NCBI GenBank assembly: GCA_022414725.1
Contig: CM039464.1
Location: 8,599,447 to 8,663,446 of the forward strand
Reading direction: 5' to 3'
DNA length: 64,000 nucleotides
Source: Microglena sp. YARC
Lineage: Eukaryota; Chlorophyta; Chlorophyceae; Chlamydomonadales; Chlamydomonadaceae
Numbering within the stretch: position 1 is the first letter of the stretch; each line of letters opens with the position of its first letter. Under the pieces are notes generated by a model. It worked only from the letters and a program-made list of their open reading frames with translations. It searched no databases and had not been told where the DNA came from. Shown in pieces: positions 10,433 through 23,500 of this stretch. Position numbers and translations under genes: made by a program.

Positions 10433-12040
10433 TGGGACCAGAGGAGTCTATCTAGATACGGTGGGTATTCATTAACAGGTGCACTGACATGTATTGCATG
10501 GCTCCTACCAACGAGAATGGGGATCCCCTGCTCTCTATCGAACGTTTCAACAACTTCGTGGTGGGAGGACTTGCTTCTCGTCTCTCTCCCCCCCTGGCAC
10601 GTAGCATCATGTCTGTCCAGTCTATTACCGGTAGTTAAAATGGACACTTTAGAAAAGATCTTAATGGAACATTGGCGTTAATTGAATGCTAGAATGATGT
10701 TGGTTGTACAAGGAATTTATTTGGTTGCTGTATGAATGGACAACAAATCCAACCTGTGGATGTCTCCCCTAGCTAATTTTTGTCCTGATTCAATCCTAAG
10801 AGCTGTTTTGGTTTCCCCTTGGTAATGAACTCTTAATTTAGGATGAATTATCTGGAATGATATTGGATGTACCGATACCCTAGTGCACATGGTTTGGTTT
10901 TAAGTCTGCCTTTTAGTATTCTGACTAAATACTTGCTGCCACACTTTCAATTTTGATCCTGATACACCCCTGTGGATGTCTACCCCAGTAGTTTTAAGGT
11001 TCAGTTTGTTTTACCAGTTTCCAAGTTTTTCACATAGTTGATTTTACATCAATTGTTTACAGTTAGAGAATCCCCTGCAATCTTGACTACTAGACTCTGG
11101 ACTTATAGGTCGTACCATAGAGGTCAAGTGCACTCCCGGTCCGGGCAGTCAGTGCCTAGGACCGCCAGCCAACTATTGCAATACAGTAGTAGCACCCGTA
11201 AGGTCTACTATGCCGCCTGTCTTTAAGGTCTGCAAGCTATGCTTGCATTCCTTGCAACTATCTAATCTGTAGCACAGGATGTGTAACAGAGCACTACCGA
11301 GTCCGCACGAGTCCGCACGAGTCCGCTGTCTACAAAATAGCTCCTCCTGGTAAACTGGTAAATTATCCAATGTCTTGCTGATTTGAGGTCTGGCCAGTTT
11401 CTGTGAGTTCTTTTGCTATGCAGAAACCAGAAACTGGTACCTACGATCCTTGAGCCCAGGGCTAGCTCACGGAGACCCACCCTTTGAGTCGAAAATCCTT
11501 CTTGTAAAAAATAACGTACAGGCCAGTGTAAGGATAGTGGTGCATGTGCAAATGTGTAGTTGGTGGTGGGTCGGCGTTAGGGTTGTTCAGGATGCTGCAT
11601 CCTCCATCACAGACGCAACGTTGCAGAGTCCGTTGCGCCGCAGGACGCAAGGTAATGAGGTTCCGTTGGGCAGAAGGAAGGGTCTGTTGCGACGCACGCC
11701 GCAGGCTACTGGTATACAATTGGTTGCGTCGCAGGCAGCAGACCTGGGGGTCCTCCTGAAGTACCCTGGTCGGCATGTCCCACCGACCTACAGCTGCCTA
11801 CGACAGGTTGACCATACATCTCGACAACGCATGTGCAGGTTCGACTTTCTCCGGGTGCGCCTAAGCGGTCGCGGTCGCCGTCAACCGCCATGGTAGCTAT
11901 GTCCAGGTCAGGTCCCAGCCCGCACTATACCTCCGAACGACAGGCTTCCTGAATACCACAGCCCACCAGGCGTTCTCGTTCCTTTTATTTCAGGTGCCTA
12001 CCTACCTACTTCCTCGAAGTGGCCTCGCCTTAACAACAAC
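10433..12040. other. Intergenic region, no supported gene
   Basis: Open frames here are short, start at random ATGs and show no family motif or splice pattern. A G/C-rich patch at 11615-11740 repeats GTTGCGNCGCAGG several times. Nothing else was recognised. Confidence 0.5.
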
Positions 12041-12400
12041 AAAAAGGCTAGCACATCAGCCCATTCTTCTGGAAGACGATCTTTCCATAAAAAACCCAAG
12101 GACAAGTTCTATGCAGCGTCGCCTGCGACGCTAAAAAAATGGCGGAGAGTGATCGCGACGGAGCGACAGGTGGCAATGGAAGCGAGTTAGTTACGAGACC
12201 GTTGGCTGACATGTCGGGCATCATCGCGGTTAGACGGATGGATGGATGGATGGATGGATGGATGGATGGATGGATGGATGGATGGATGGATGGATGGATG
12301 GATGGATGGATGGTCGGACGGACAAATGGGTAACACTGGGGGCTCCCGCCCCCCAGAAGGGGGGGCTCCGCCAAAAATCAAGTAATAATCATGAAATGCT
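12040..12400. mobile_element. Dispersed element D with GGAT microsatellite and GGGGCTCCGCC end
   Basis: Motifs ACAAGTTCTATGCAGCGTCG, ATGGCGGAGAG, GCGAGTTAGTTACG, a (GGAT)n run at 12236-12313, and a hairpin end GGGGGCTCCCGCCCCC plus GGGGGGGCTCCGCCAAAAAT. Related sequence occurs at 28865-29245 and inverted at 60160-60345. No coding capacity was seen; likely a SINE or MITE. Confidence 0.55.
12236..12313. repeat. (GGAT)n microsatellite
   Basis: About 19 perfect GGAT units inside element D. The Met-Asp-Gly-Trp and Ile-His-Pro-Ser open frames over it are translations of the repeat. Confidence 0.95.
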
Positions 12401-12731
12401 TGGCTTACATCGTACATCATACTCCTGTCGAAGTTACATGCTGAAAAACCGTTGAAGACTTGAAGCCTTGTGGTCGTTCCGCCCTGCCTCAAGAAAGAAA
12501 CTTTATTGCCCTGCTAAGGCTGGTGAGATGTGTGCAGAGTGAAGGGGATGGCAAGATCCTTTTCAATGCCAGCGAGGCGGAGCCGCAGACCGAGGTTTGC
12601 CCGGTCACGGTGTGTGTGACCCCGGCCCAGGCGAGTAAACTGGCCAGTACGAGTCTCGAAGTATCGGTTGGAAACGGCGTCGGCTTCGGAACCAGTCTGG
12701 CCGAGTCTGGCTGAGAACGAGTCTCACGTCA

Positions 12732-12818
12732 GTTGGTAGTACTAGTATTAGTACTAACCAACTACTAGTACTACCAACTACTAGTATCTTACGAGTAGCT
12801 AAATAGCTATTTAGCTAC
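12732..12818. promoter_or_regulatory. Nested palindromes 340 bp upstream of the ankyrin gene
   Basis: GTAGCTAAATAG/CTATTTAGCTAC (12795-12818) is a perfect 24-base palindrome. Just before it, GTTGGTAGTACTAGTA is inverted as TACTAGTACTACCAAC. They could form cruciforms or bind dimeric factors. A promoter role is only inferred from position. Confidence 0.4.
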
Positions 12819-13156
12819 CAGTCTTACCTACATCCTACATCCTTCCGCAGTCCACAGTCCCGTCAAAGAGCGAGCCGAGTATGTGCGGGCTCTTACACGC
12901 TTGCATTCCAATAGAGGTATCCATCAATAGCTTATGTCATTAATCGAAGTTCCGAACGGGAGCTGAAATTCGCAGTCCACCTAGTGGACATGTCTCGGAT
13001 CCTTCTACTTTCGAAACACCAATTCTCCGCACGCTGCTATTAACTTACACCACTTTAACATTTATCACAGTTGAATTGGATTTAGCATTAGAAGTTGCGA
13101 AGTTAGCAAGTCCACGCGTCAACCTCTTCAAGCTCTAGCCTGGTCTACGCGCTTAG

Positions 13157-13422
13157 ATGGTGAAGCCAGTTTCATCAGCGCATTTGCTGCTGGCAGTGCG
13201 TCAGAAGGACCGTGCCTTGGTGACAGAGCTGCTTCGAACCGACCCCAACATCGCCAGCGCTGTCACGGATGGTGGGGAGACTGCACTTCAAATCGCAGCG
13301 CATCAGGGAGATGAAGAGCTCTGTCGGTTGTTGTTGGGCTCGGGCTCGGGGTCCACGCCCAAGACGATTGATATCCCCACGCCGGTGGAGCGATTGACCC
13401 CGCTCCATCTGGCTGCTGCAAG
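13157..13422 (+). CDS. Exon 1: N-terminus, first ankyrin units
   Basis: ATG at 13157 begins MVKPVSSAHLLLAVRQKD. Ankyrin pattern: AHLLLAVRQKDRALVTELL, then GGETALQIAAHQGDEELCRL, then LTPLHLAAAR split by the intron. Donor GTGTGA, phase 2. The start is the first ATG in frame and gives the N-terminal cap helix. An upstream non-coding exon is possible. Confidence 0.75.
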
Positions 13423-16400
13423 GTGTGAGATCTTGGAAGGGTTTGGGTATGGGGATACGCTGGTGGAGGTGGAGATGATGGAGGTGGAGGTGGAGGTTGG
13501 TGGAGGTGGAAATGATTGTGTGGGATTGTGTCCAGGTGTAGCAAAACATGCTATCAGGGACGTTCACTCATCCACGCATGCTTTAGCGCATGTTTTAATT
13601 TCATTTGCTGTTGTATGAATGTACCATTCTTTGGAGGGTTGAGGTTAGGGGTAGACAGTGTGTGAGTATGTGTGATCAGTGTGTGTGGTGGTAATCAGTG
13701 TACGTGAATGTGTGGGGTGGGGTGTAATCAGTGTATGCGTATGTGTGTGTGGGGCTGGGTGTAATAAGTTTGTGAGTATGTGTAATCTGTGTGTGTGGTG
13801 GGGTGTAATTAGTGTGTGTATGTGTAATCAGTGCATGCGTATGTGTGTGTGTGGTGGGATGTAATCACTGCATGCATATGTGTGTGTGTGGTAGAGTGTA
13901 ATCAGTGAGTGAGTATGTGTCATCAGTGCATGTATATGTGTGTGTGTGTGTGTGGTGGGGTGTAATCAGTGTGTGAGTATGTGTCATCAGTGAGTGCGTA
14001 TGTGTGTGTGTGAGGTGGGGTGTTTTGGTGTGATAACGAGGTGTACCCTCCTTCAGGCTGCCCACCGTATGTGTACAGAGGTAGATGGGTAGAATCAACC
14101 CTGAAGGAACAGTAATGAAATTCTTGATAACACCTGGTGGGGCGTGGTATTAAGGGAGCCCTGTCTTACGGCGGTAGAGAACGGGCTGCTACTTTATCTG
14201 GGCAGTGCTACCATAGCGGTTGACAGCGACCGCGAAAACTAAAGCGTAACCGTAGGAATTCAAACCCTGCACCTTCTAATTTCAACGAGCTCTACCATAG
14301 AGCCATTCATTGAAATGGGATACCTTGGAAAATCACTTTTCACTTTAAATATGGGGTACACTAATGATGTTCATAAGCCCCCCTGTAATCCATCAGGCTG
14401 CGGGCACACTTGGAGTCCAATAGGGCACCAGGAAAGCCTATTTGGCCTACCCCTGGACTGTAACATACACAAAGGGATTTTTATTCCGCTATATATAGTG
14501 ATCGCTACTTTTGACCTTGTTTTGGCCCAATTTATTGCTAAACAGCAAGTCTTTGTGTGTGCCCTAAATGGCCCTTAAATGCTATACAAAGCTATACCCA
14601 CGCTGTCCCTGGAGGAGCCCTAAAACCATTAAGCTAGAAAAAACCCACTTTCAGGTTAAAAAAAAACCTGCATACACACATACATACATAGACGCCCGCT
14701 TTCGGTGTCTGCTGCATTGTTAACTGAAAATGTATGGATGTTAACTGAAAATTTTTACGCCTTGCCACATGAAAATTGATGATTGTTACGCCTTACCACG
14801 TGAGAATTGACAATTGTTACGCCTAGCCAACATGAAAATTGAAAATTGTTACTCCTTGCCACGTGAAAATGGACAATTGTTACTCTTTGCCACGTGAAAA
14901 TTGACAATTGTAACTCCTTGCCACTTGAAATTGACAATTGTAACTCCTTGACACTTGAAATTGACAATTGTTACTCCTTGCCAAGTGAAAATTGACAATT
15001 GTTACGCCTTGCCATGTGAAAATTGACATTTGTTACTCCTTGGCACGTGAAAATTGACTATTGTTACGCCTTGCCATGTGAAAATTGACAATTGTTACGC
15101 CTTGAACAACCCTGCTATGTGCAGGGGACAGGTCCAGCTTGTGGAGCTCCTGCTGCTACACAATGCTGACACACTCGCCTTTGATGCCCGTGGCTACACA
15201 GCCCTCCACCACGCTGCATGGAAGGGCCACGCCCCCGTCATTCGCGCCCTCTGCCCAAGGTGGGTCACCCCCATGAGTTTTTTTGTTTTGTTTTGCGGAG
15301 CCCCCCCTCCTGCTGCTGCACAGTGCCGACGCACTTGCCTTCGACGCCCGTGCTTATTCAGCCCTGCACCACGCTGCATGGAAGGGCCACGCCCCCCGTC
15401 ATTCGCGCCCTCTGCCCAACGTGGGTCACCCTCCCAAACCAAAAGGGGTCTACGGCAGTCGTTTACTTTTATTTACTATTTTTTTATTCTTTATTTGATG
15501 CCATAGTTTTAATGAACCCTCGTCTGTTAATTTGTTTTGTTTCACAATTTGTATGCTTTTCAATGCCCCCCCATTCAAAATCCCCCCCCCCCCCCCCCCC
15601 CCCCCCCCCTTCCCCCCCTCCCCATCCAACCCCCCCTTCCCCCCAACCCCCCTCCCCAACCCCCAATCCCACCGCTAACTCCCCACCCCAACCCCAACCA
15701 GCCATGTGCCTGTCGACTTCGAAGCCTCCATCAAGGGTGAAACCCCCCTTGCCCTGGCCGCCCTCCTATGTCGCGAAGAGTGCGTGCAGCTACTACTCCG
15801 TAGGGGTGCAGACGCAGAGCTGGTCAACAACGAGGCAGACCGGCAATACGTAGAAAAAGTACGCAAGCTCTCTCGGAAAAAAGAGCCTCCTCCCAAGAAA
15901 ACTGGCTTGTCCACGGTCCTGGCCACTGAGGACCCCCAGGGGGGCGGCAGCTTCAGAGGGAGCAGTTCCAGGAGCATCAACAGTTTACGGATCAAGACGG
16001 TGACTCCGGTGGAGGTGCCCCCCCCAGGAGTCCCCTCCCCCGGTGCGTCAGACGATGGCGCTAGCAGCACCTACAGCGAGCGCTCCAGGCGCGTGACTGC
16101 AAGGTCTAACGCCCCCTCCCCTATTGGCATGTCTGTCCGCAAGTCCCAGACCAGGCCTGTGGGCTCCCCCATGGCCCATGCACATCGTCCCCCGGGCGTG
16201 GTCCAGATGCCCCAGGGCTCCCGCAGGTGAATGCCACTCTGTGTGTGGCTGGTGGGGAGAGGGATGTTTGTGTGTGTGTGTGTTCTAGAGTACCCACTGT
16301 GTGTGTGTGTGTGTGTTGAAGAATACCCACTGTGTGTGTGTGGCTGGTGGGGAGAGAGATGTGTGTGTGTGTGTGTGTTGTAGAATACCCACTGTGTGTG

Positions 16401-16478
16401 TGTGGCTGGTGGGAAGAGAGATGTGTGTGTGTGTGTGTTGTAGAATACCCACTGTGTGTGTGTGGCTGGTGGGGAGAG

Positions 16479-16513
<35 letters not shown>

Positions 16514-17522
16514 GTAGAATACCCACTGTGTGTGTGTGGCTGGTGGGGAGAGGGATGTGTGTGTGTGTGTGTGTTGTAGAATACCCACTATACCCACCGC
16601 CAATACCACCACCACCACCACCACGAGAATCCAACACCCAAATAACATCCCACCCCACCTTGGGCCTACCCCATGTACAAGCCGCCTGGAAGCAACGCCA
16701 ACAGTCTCAAACAATACTACCACCACCACCACCACCAACAATACCACTACCACCATCACCACCACCAACAACAATACCACTACCACCATCACCACCACCA
16801 ACAACAATACCACTACCACCATCACCACCACCACCAACAATACCACTACCACCATCACCACCACCACCAACAATACCACTACCACCATCACCACCAACAA
16901 CAACAATACCACTACCACCATCACCATCAACAATACCACCACCACCATCACCACCAATAATACCACCATACCAACAATAGCATCCCAACCTGATACCCAG
17001 GGCCCACCCCATGTACAAGCCGCCTGGAAGCAACGCCAACAGCAGCCAGCGCAAACCCGCGGAAGACTCTGGTGAGGTTGAGTTGGAGGAGCTGCCCATG
17101 AAGGGCATGCCACTAGAAGCAGGACTTCTACTAGACCCAGCCACCCATCTGGTATTCTACCAGGTCCCCAGCCAGGGGGGGCCTCTGCACAGGCAGACCG
17201 TCTCCCCCCTGCTGGTGGGCAAGCTCCAAGGGGGCGGGTTTGGAGGAAGCAAGGTTGTCCCTGTCACCTTGGATGACGCACCCACGCTGGAGCTCAGCGC
17301 AGCCACCCTGCGCTGCCTGAAAAGGGGCAATCGAGCAGCGCGTTGGTTGAATGAGCGCAGCTTGGTGGAGGCTGATGTCGCACCTGAGGTATGCCCCTCT
17401 ATAAATAATAATAATAAAAAAAAAAAAAATATATATAGATATATATAGAAGGGCAACTGAGCAGCGCGCTGGTTGAATGAGCGCAGCTTGGTGGAGGCTG
17501 ATGTCGCACCTGAGGTATGCCC

Positions 17523-17571
<49 letters not shown>

Positions 17572-20500
17572 TAATATAGATAGATATGTTTATATATATA
17601 CATATATAGAAGGGCAACTGAGCAGCGCACTGGTTGAATGAGCGCAGCTTGTTGGAGGCTGATGTCGCACCTGAGGTAATCCCTCCATAAATTAATAAAT
17701 ACATACATAAATAAGGAGAGTTGCCCGGTGGAGGCTGATGTACCTGAGGTTAGCCGTCCATAAATAAATAAATACAGAAATAAATACAGAAATAAATAAA
17801 CAACCAGCGCAGCCTGGTGGAGGCTGATGTCGCACCTGAGGTAAGCCCTCCATAAATAAATACATACATAAATTAATATTTATAATAAATAGTACGCCAT
17901 ATTATGCCTCAAGAAGGGCAGCTGAGCCGCACGCTGGTTGAACGAGCCCAGCTTTGGTGGAGGTTGATGGTCGCACCTGAGGTAAGCCCTCCATAAATAA
18001 ATACATACATAAATTAATATTTATAATAAATAGTACGCCATATTATGCCTCAAGAAGGGCAGCTGAGCCGCACGCTGGTTGAACGAGCCCAGCTTGGTGG
18101 AGGTTGATGTCGCACCTGAGGTAAGCCCTCCATAAATGAATACATACATAAATTAGTATTTATAATAAATAGTACGCCATATTATGCCTCAAGAAGGGCA
18201 GCTGAGCCGCACGCTGGTTGAACGAGCCCAGCTTGGTGGAGGTTGATGTCGCACCTGAGGTAAGCCCTCCATAAATAAATACATACATAAATTAATATTT
18301 ATAATAAATAGTACGCCATATTATGCCTCAAGAAGGGCAGCTGAGCCGCACGCTGGTTGAACGAGCCCAGCTTGGTGGAGGTTGATGTCGCACCTGAGGT
18401 AAGCCCTCCATAAATAAATACATACATAAATTAGTATTTATAATAAATAGTACGCCATATTATGCCTCAAGAAGGGCAGCTGAGCCGCACGCTGGTTGAA
18501 CGAGCCCAGCTTGGTGGAGGTTGATGTCGCACCTGAGGTAAGCCCTCCATAAATAAATACATACATAAATTAATATTTATAATAAATAGTACGCCATATT
18601 ATGCCTCAAGAAGGGCAGCTGAGCCGCACGCTGGTTGAACGAGCCCAGCTTGGTGGAGGTTGATGTCGGCACCTGAGGTAAAGCCCTCCATAAATAAATA
18701 CATACATAAATTAGTATTTATAATAAATAGTACGCCATATTATGCCTCAAGAAGGGCAGCTGAGCCGCACGCTGGTTGAACGAGCCCAGCTTGGTGGAGG
18801 TTGATGTCGCACCTGAGGTAAGCCCTCAATAAATACATAACAATACATAAATAGATAAATAAATAAATCAATAGGTCGCCTTATTGTGAGATGTGAGGTT
18901 GAGGGGGCCAGCTCGTTTGCTTGCACTGGGGCCAACCACCAAGCCCTCCATAAATAAATAAATAAATAAATAGTATGCCTTATTATGAGGCGTGAGGTTT
19001 AGGGGGCCAGCCCGTTTGCTTGCACCGAGGCCAACCACCAAGCCCTCCATACCAAACACGGAAATTGATCATTGTTCCGCCTTGCCACGGGGCGTAATGT
19101 TGAAGGAACCTTGAGGTGTGGGTGTGGCCGTGTGGGGCGAGGGGTGGGTGGGTGGGAAGGAGTAAGAGGGGGCTAGGGCACATGGTTAACAATTTTGAAA
19201 AATGTTATGCCTTGCCACAGGGCGTGATGGTGAAGTACCCTTGGTGTGTGTGTGTGTTTGTGTGTGTGTGTTTTCCGCCTTGCCACGGGGCGTGATGTCA
19301 AAGGAACCTTCCTGTTCGCTTGCACTGGGGAAGGCCTCCAAAATGGCTTTCATTTTTGGGGGGGTACGACACGTCTCAAATTGAGCAACTCGGTGCGACC
19401 CCAATGCGACGCCAATGCCAATGCCAACGCCAACGCAACTCCGATGCCAATGCCAATGCCAGTGCCAATGCCAACGCGCTTTTCCCTGAACCCTATGAAG
19501 CGCAAAGCCCAGGGGGTCTGGGGGGGCAGTTCTGACTAGTCTAGCCCCCCCCCACCCCCACCCCCACACACCTCCCCTCCCCCCTCTCCCCCTTGCAGGT
19601 GGGGATGCGGTCTTCATCATGGTACCCTGCCCTCCCTCCACTGCCCTTCCCCCTCCCCCCCCCCTCTCACTCCTCTCCCTCACTCCCCCCTCTCACCCTC
19701 CCCTCCCCTCCCTCCCCTCCCCCACTCCCCACTTGCAGGTGGGCTGCAAGCTAGTGGTGGCTGCAGTCTCTCTCATGGTACCCCTACCCACTGCCCCCTA
19801 CCACACGCCCCTACCCACGCCCCTCCCTCAATTGCCCCCTACCTCTGCCTCTCCTTCCTCTCACCCCTCCCCCCTCCCCTCCCCTCCCCCTCCCCTCCCT
19901 CCCCTCCCCTCCCCTCCCCTCCCCCCCTCTCCCCTTGCAGGTAGGCTGCAAGCCAGTGGTGGCCGCAGTCCCCCTCATGGCACCCCTACCCACTGCCCCC
20001 TGCCCCAGCCCCTCCCTCCACTGCCCATCCCCCTGCCCTCCCCCTCTCACCTCCTCCCCTCCCCTTCCCCAACTCCCCCCTTGCAGGTAGGCTGCAAGCC
20101 AGTGGTGGCCGCAGTCCCCCTCATGGCCCCCCTACCCCTGCCCCTGCCCCAGCCCCTCCCTCCACTGCCCCTACCCTGCCCCCTCCCCCTCTCACTCCTC
20201 CCTCCCCTCCCCCACTCCCCCCTCGCAGGTAAGCTGCAGTCTCCCTCATGGTACCTGCCCCCTACCCTCGCCTCTCCCTCCACTGCCCTCCCCCTCACCC
20301 CTCACACTCCTCCCCTCCCTCCTCCCCCTAGCAGGTAGGCTGCAAGCCAGTGGTGGCTGCAGTCTCCCTCATGGTGCCCCTGCCCCCCTACCTCTTGCCT
20401 CTCCCTCCACTGCCCCTCCCCTGCCCCTCCCCCCTCTCACTCCTCCCCCTCCCCTCCAGGGTACTTCAAATGGCCAAATTGGCCAGCGCTTAAGCGCACT

Positions 20501-23500
20501 TGAAAACAAAAATAACTGCGCTTTGCAGTGCAAAAAGCGCAAAAATTGCTTGCAGCGCCCACAAAGGGTTGCAAGAAACTGCGCTTAAAGCGCAGAGGGG
20601 GTCAAAAAGTCAGCGCTCAAAAGCGCATAAGCACGCGCTTTGAATTACCCTGCTCCCCTCCCCTCCCCCACTCCCCCCTTGCAGGTAGGCTGCAGGCCAG
20701 TGGTGGCCGCGGTCTCTCTCATGGTACCCCTATGCGCTGTGCTAGGCATTAGCAAGATTGCAGAGAAACGATTTGAACTCCCCTCCCCACTCCTCCCTTT
20801 CACTCCTCCCCTCCCCATCCCCTCTCAACTCCTCCCCTCCCCTCCCCTCCCTCCCATCCCATCCCTCCCTCCCCCCCTCTCACTCCCCCTCTCACTCCTC
20901 CCCTCCCCTCCCCCCCCCTCTCATCCTCCCCTCCCCTCCCCTCCCCCCTCTCACTCCCACTTGCAGGTGGCCTGCAAGCTAGTGATGGCCGCAGCCCCCC
21001 TCGTGGTACCATCCTGCCACTGCCCCTGCCCCTTATCTCCGCCCGTCCCTCCACTGCCCCTCCCTCCACTGCCCTCCCCCCTCTCACTACTCCCTCCCCT
21101 CCCCACTTCCCCCTTGCAGATGGGCTGCAAGCCAGTGGTGGCTGCAAGTCTCCCTCATGGTACCTACCCACTGCCCTCCCCTGCGCTCCCTCCATTGGCC
21201 CCTACCTTCTCCCCCTCTCACTCCTCCCCTCCCCTTCCCCCTTTTCCCCCTCCCCCCTTGCAGGTGGGCTGCAAGCCAGTGGTGGCCGCAGTCTCCCTCA
21301 TGGTGCCCCTGTGCGCTGTGCTAGGCGTTAGCGAGATTGCAGAGATCGGACAGCTGAAGGCGGAGGATTTTGAAGCCTGTGACATTGATGTTACCCTCCT
21401 GGGCGACATCATAGCGGCTTGGGAGGGGATGGGCGAGGGAGGGGAGGGCCCCGGAGGTGTAGGTGGGTCTTCAACTGTGTGGGGTGGGTTGGGTTTAGGG
21501 AGCGTGGGAAGAGTTGGGTGAAGGAGGGGAAGGTCCCGGAGGTGGAGGTGGGTCTTGAACTGTATGCGGTGGCGTGGGGTGTGGGGTGGCGTGTGGGGTG
21601 GCGTTGGGGATGGGGTGAACTCATCGCTGCTTAAAAGGGATGGGCGAGGGAGGGGAGGGCCCCGGAGGTGTAGGTGGGTCTTCAACTGTGTGGAGTGGTG
21701 TCGGGTGTGTGGCGTGTGGGTGGGGGGGGTGGGTTGAGGGAGCGTGGGAGGAGATGGGCGAGGGAGGGGAGAGCCCCGGAGGTGTAGGTGGGTCTTCAAC
21801 TGTGTGGGTTGGGTTGGGTTTAGGGAGCGTAGGAAGAGTTGGGTGAAGGAGGGGAAGGTCCCGGAGGTGGAGGTGGGTCTTGGAACTGTATGCGGTGGCG
21901 TGGGGTGTGGGGTGGCGTGTGAGGTGGCGTTGGGGGTGGGGTGAACTCATCGCTGCTTAAAAGGAGATGGGCGAGGGAGGGGAGGGCCCCGGAGGTGTAG
22001 GTGGGTCTTCAACTGTGTGGGGTGGGTTGGGTTTAGGGAAGCGTGGGAAGAGTTGTATGAAGGAGAGGAAGGTCCCGGAGGTGAAGGTGGGTCTTGAACT
22101 GTATGGGGTGGCGTGGGTGTGGGGTGGGGTGTGGGGTGGGGTGGGGTGGCGTTGGGGGTGGGGTGACCTCATCGCTGCTTGGGAGGAGATGGGCGAGGGA
22201 GGGGAGGGCCCCCGAGGTGGAGGTGGATCTTGAACTGTATGAGGTGGGGGGTGGTGTGGTGTAAGGGCTATACGGCTCCAGATTTCAAGGCTGCGGGCCA
22301 TCTTCGGCAGTAACATAGTCAAATCAACTCAACTCAAACATTCTTACCAAAATATGTTCTGACCAAAATACATTATTCTCAAAATACATTGTTATCAAAA
22401 TAGGCGAGTCCAAGCACCCTGCCAACCAACATCAGCCCACCCACACCCACACCCACACCTGCGTAATGTAAACACCCACACCCACACCCACTCTTCAACA
22501 TAGGTGAGTCCAAGCGCCCTGCCAACCAACAACAGCCACACCCACACCCACACCTACGTAATGTAAACACCCACACCCACACCCACTTATCAACATAGGT
22601 GAGTCCAAGCGCCCTGCCAACCAACAACAGCCCACCCACACCCACACCACACCCACACCACACCCACACCCACACCCACGTATTGCAATCTCCCACACCC
22701 ACTTATCAATGTAGGTGAGTCCAAGCGCCCTGCCAACCAGCAACAGCCCAGCACGCCCTCCATGTACCAGCTCCTAGTCGAGTACGGTCTTGTAAAGCTG
22801 CTGCCGATAGCCGGCGAAGTCGGGGCCACGCTTACCATCCAGCGCTGGCATACTCTGGGGCCAGCTGCCGCCAGCGTGGAGCTATCGCGCTTCGAGGCGT
22901 CCCGCTTGCGAGAGATGATGGCTAGGGTTAAGGTGCTCCAAGACGCAGACCTGGACCAGAGGGCTGACAACATGGCGCGCCTCCAGCGCCTGTCTACTGG
23001 CAGCGTGGTGTTGTACGAGGTCATGTGTCGGGTACCCCCGCCTACTGACAGGGGAAACCTCCTATTGGGCGTCATCATTGACGACTTGGGGCCTGATGCA
23101 GAGAAGAGGTTCAAGGTACGACTGGCATGTTGACTTAGATGATTGCCCCCCCCACCCCCACCCTCCCCACACACACACACCCTCACACCCACACACCCAC
23201 ACACCCACACCATGGCCAGATGCGGAGAAAATGTTCAAGGTACGACTGTCCTGTTGACTTAAATGGTGCCCCCACCCCACCCACCCAACCCCCCCCCAGC
23301 CCCCACCCCCACCCAGCCACCCACTCACCCAGCCACCACCCACACTGACCATGTGTCGGGTGCCGCCCCTACTGAAAGGGGCAACCTCCTGTTGGGCGTC
23401 ATCATTGACGACTTGGGGCTGATGCAGAGAAGAGGTTCAAGGTACGACTGGCATGTTGACTTAGATGATACCCTCCCCCCTCACCCACACCCAAATGGCC

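Noticed and set aside
12139..12333. Met-Asp-Gly-Trp repeat protein
   Set aside because: Translation of (GGAT)n.
16121..17113. 330-residue minus-strand open frame (Val/Leu and Thr/His repeats)
   Set aside because: Antisense of GT and ACC repeats in intron 3; the plus strand has the phased exons on both sides.
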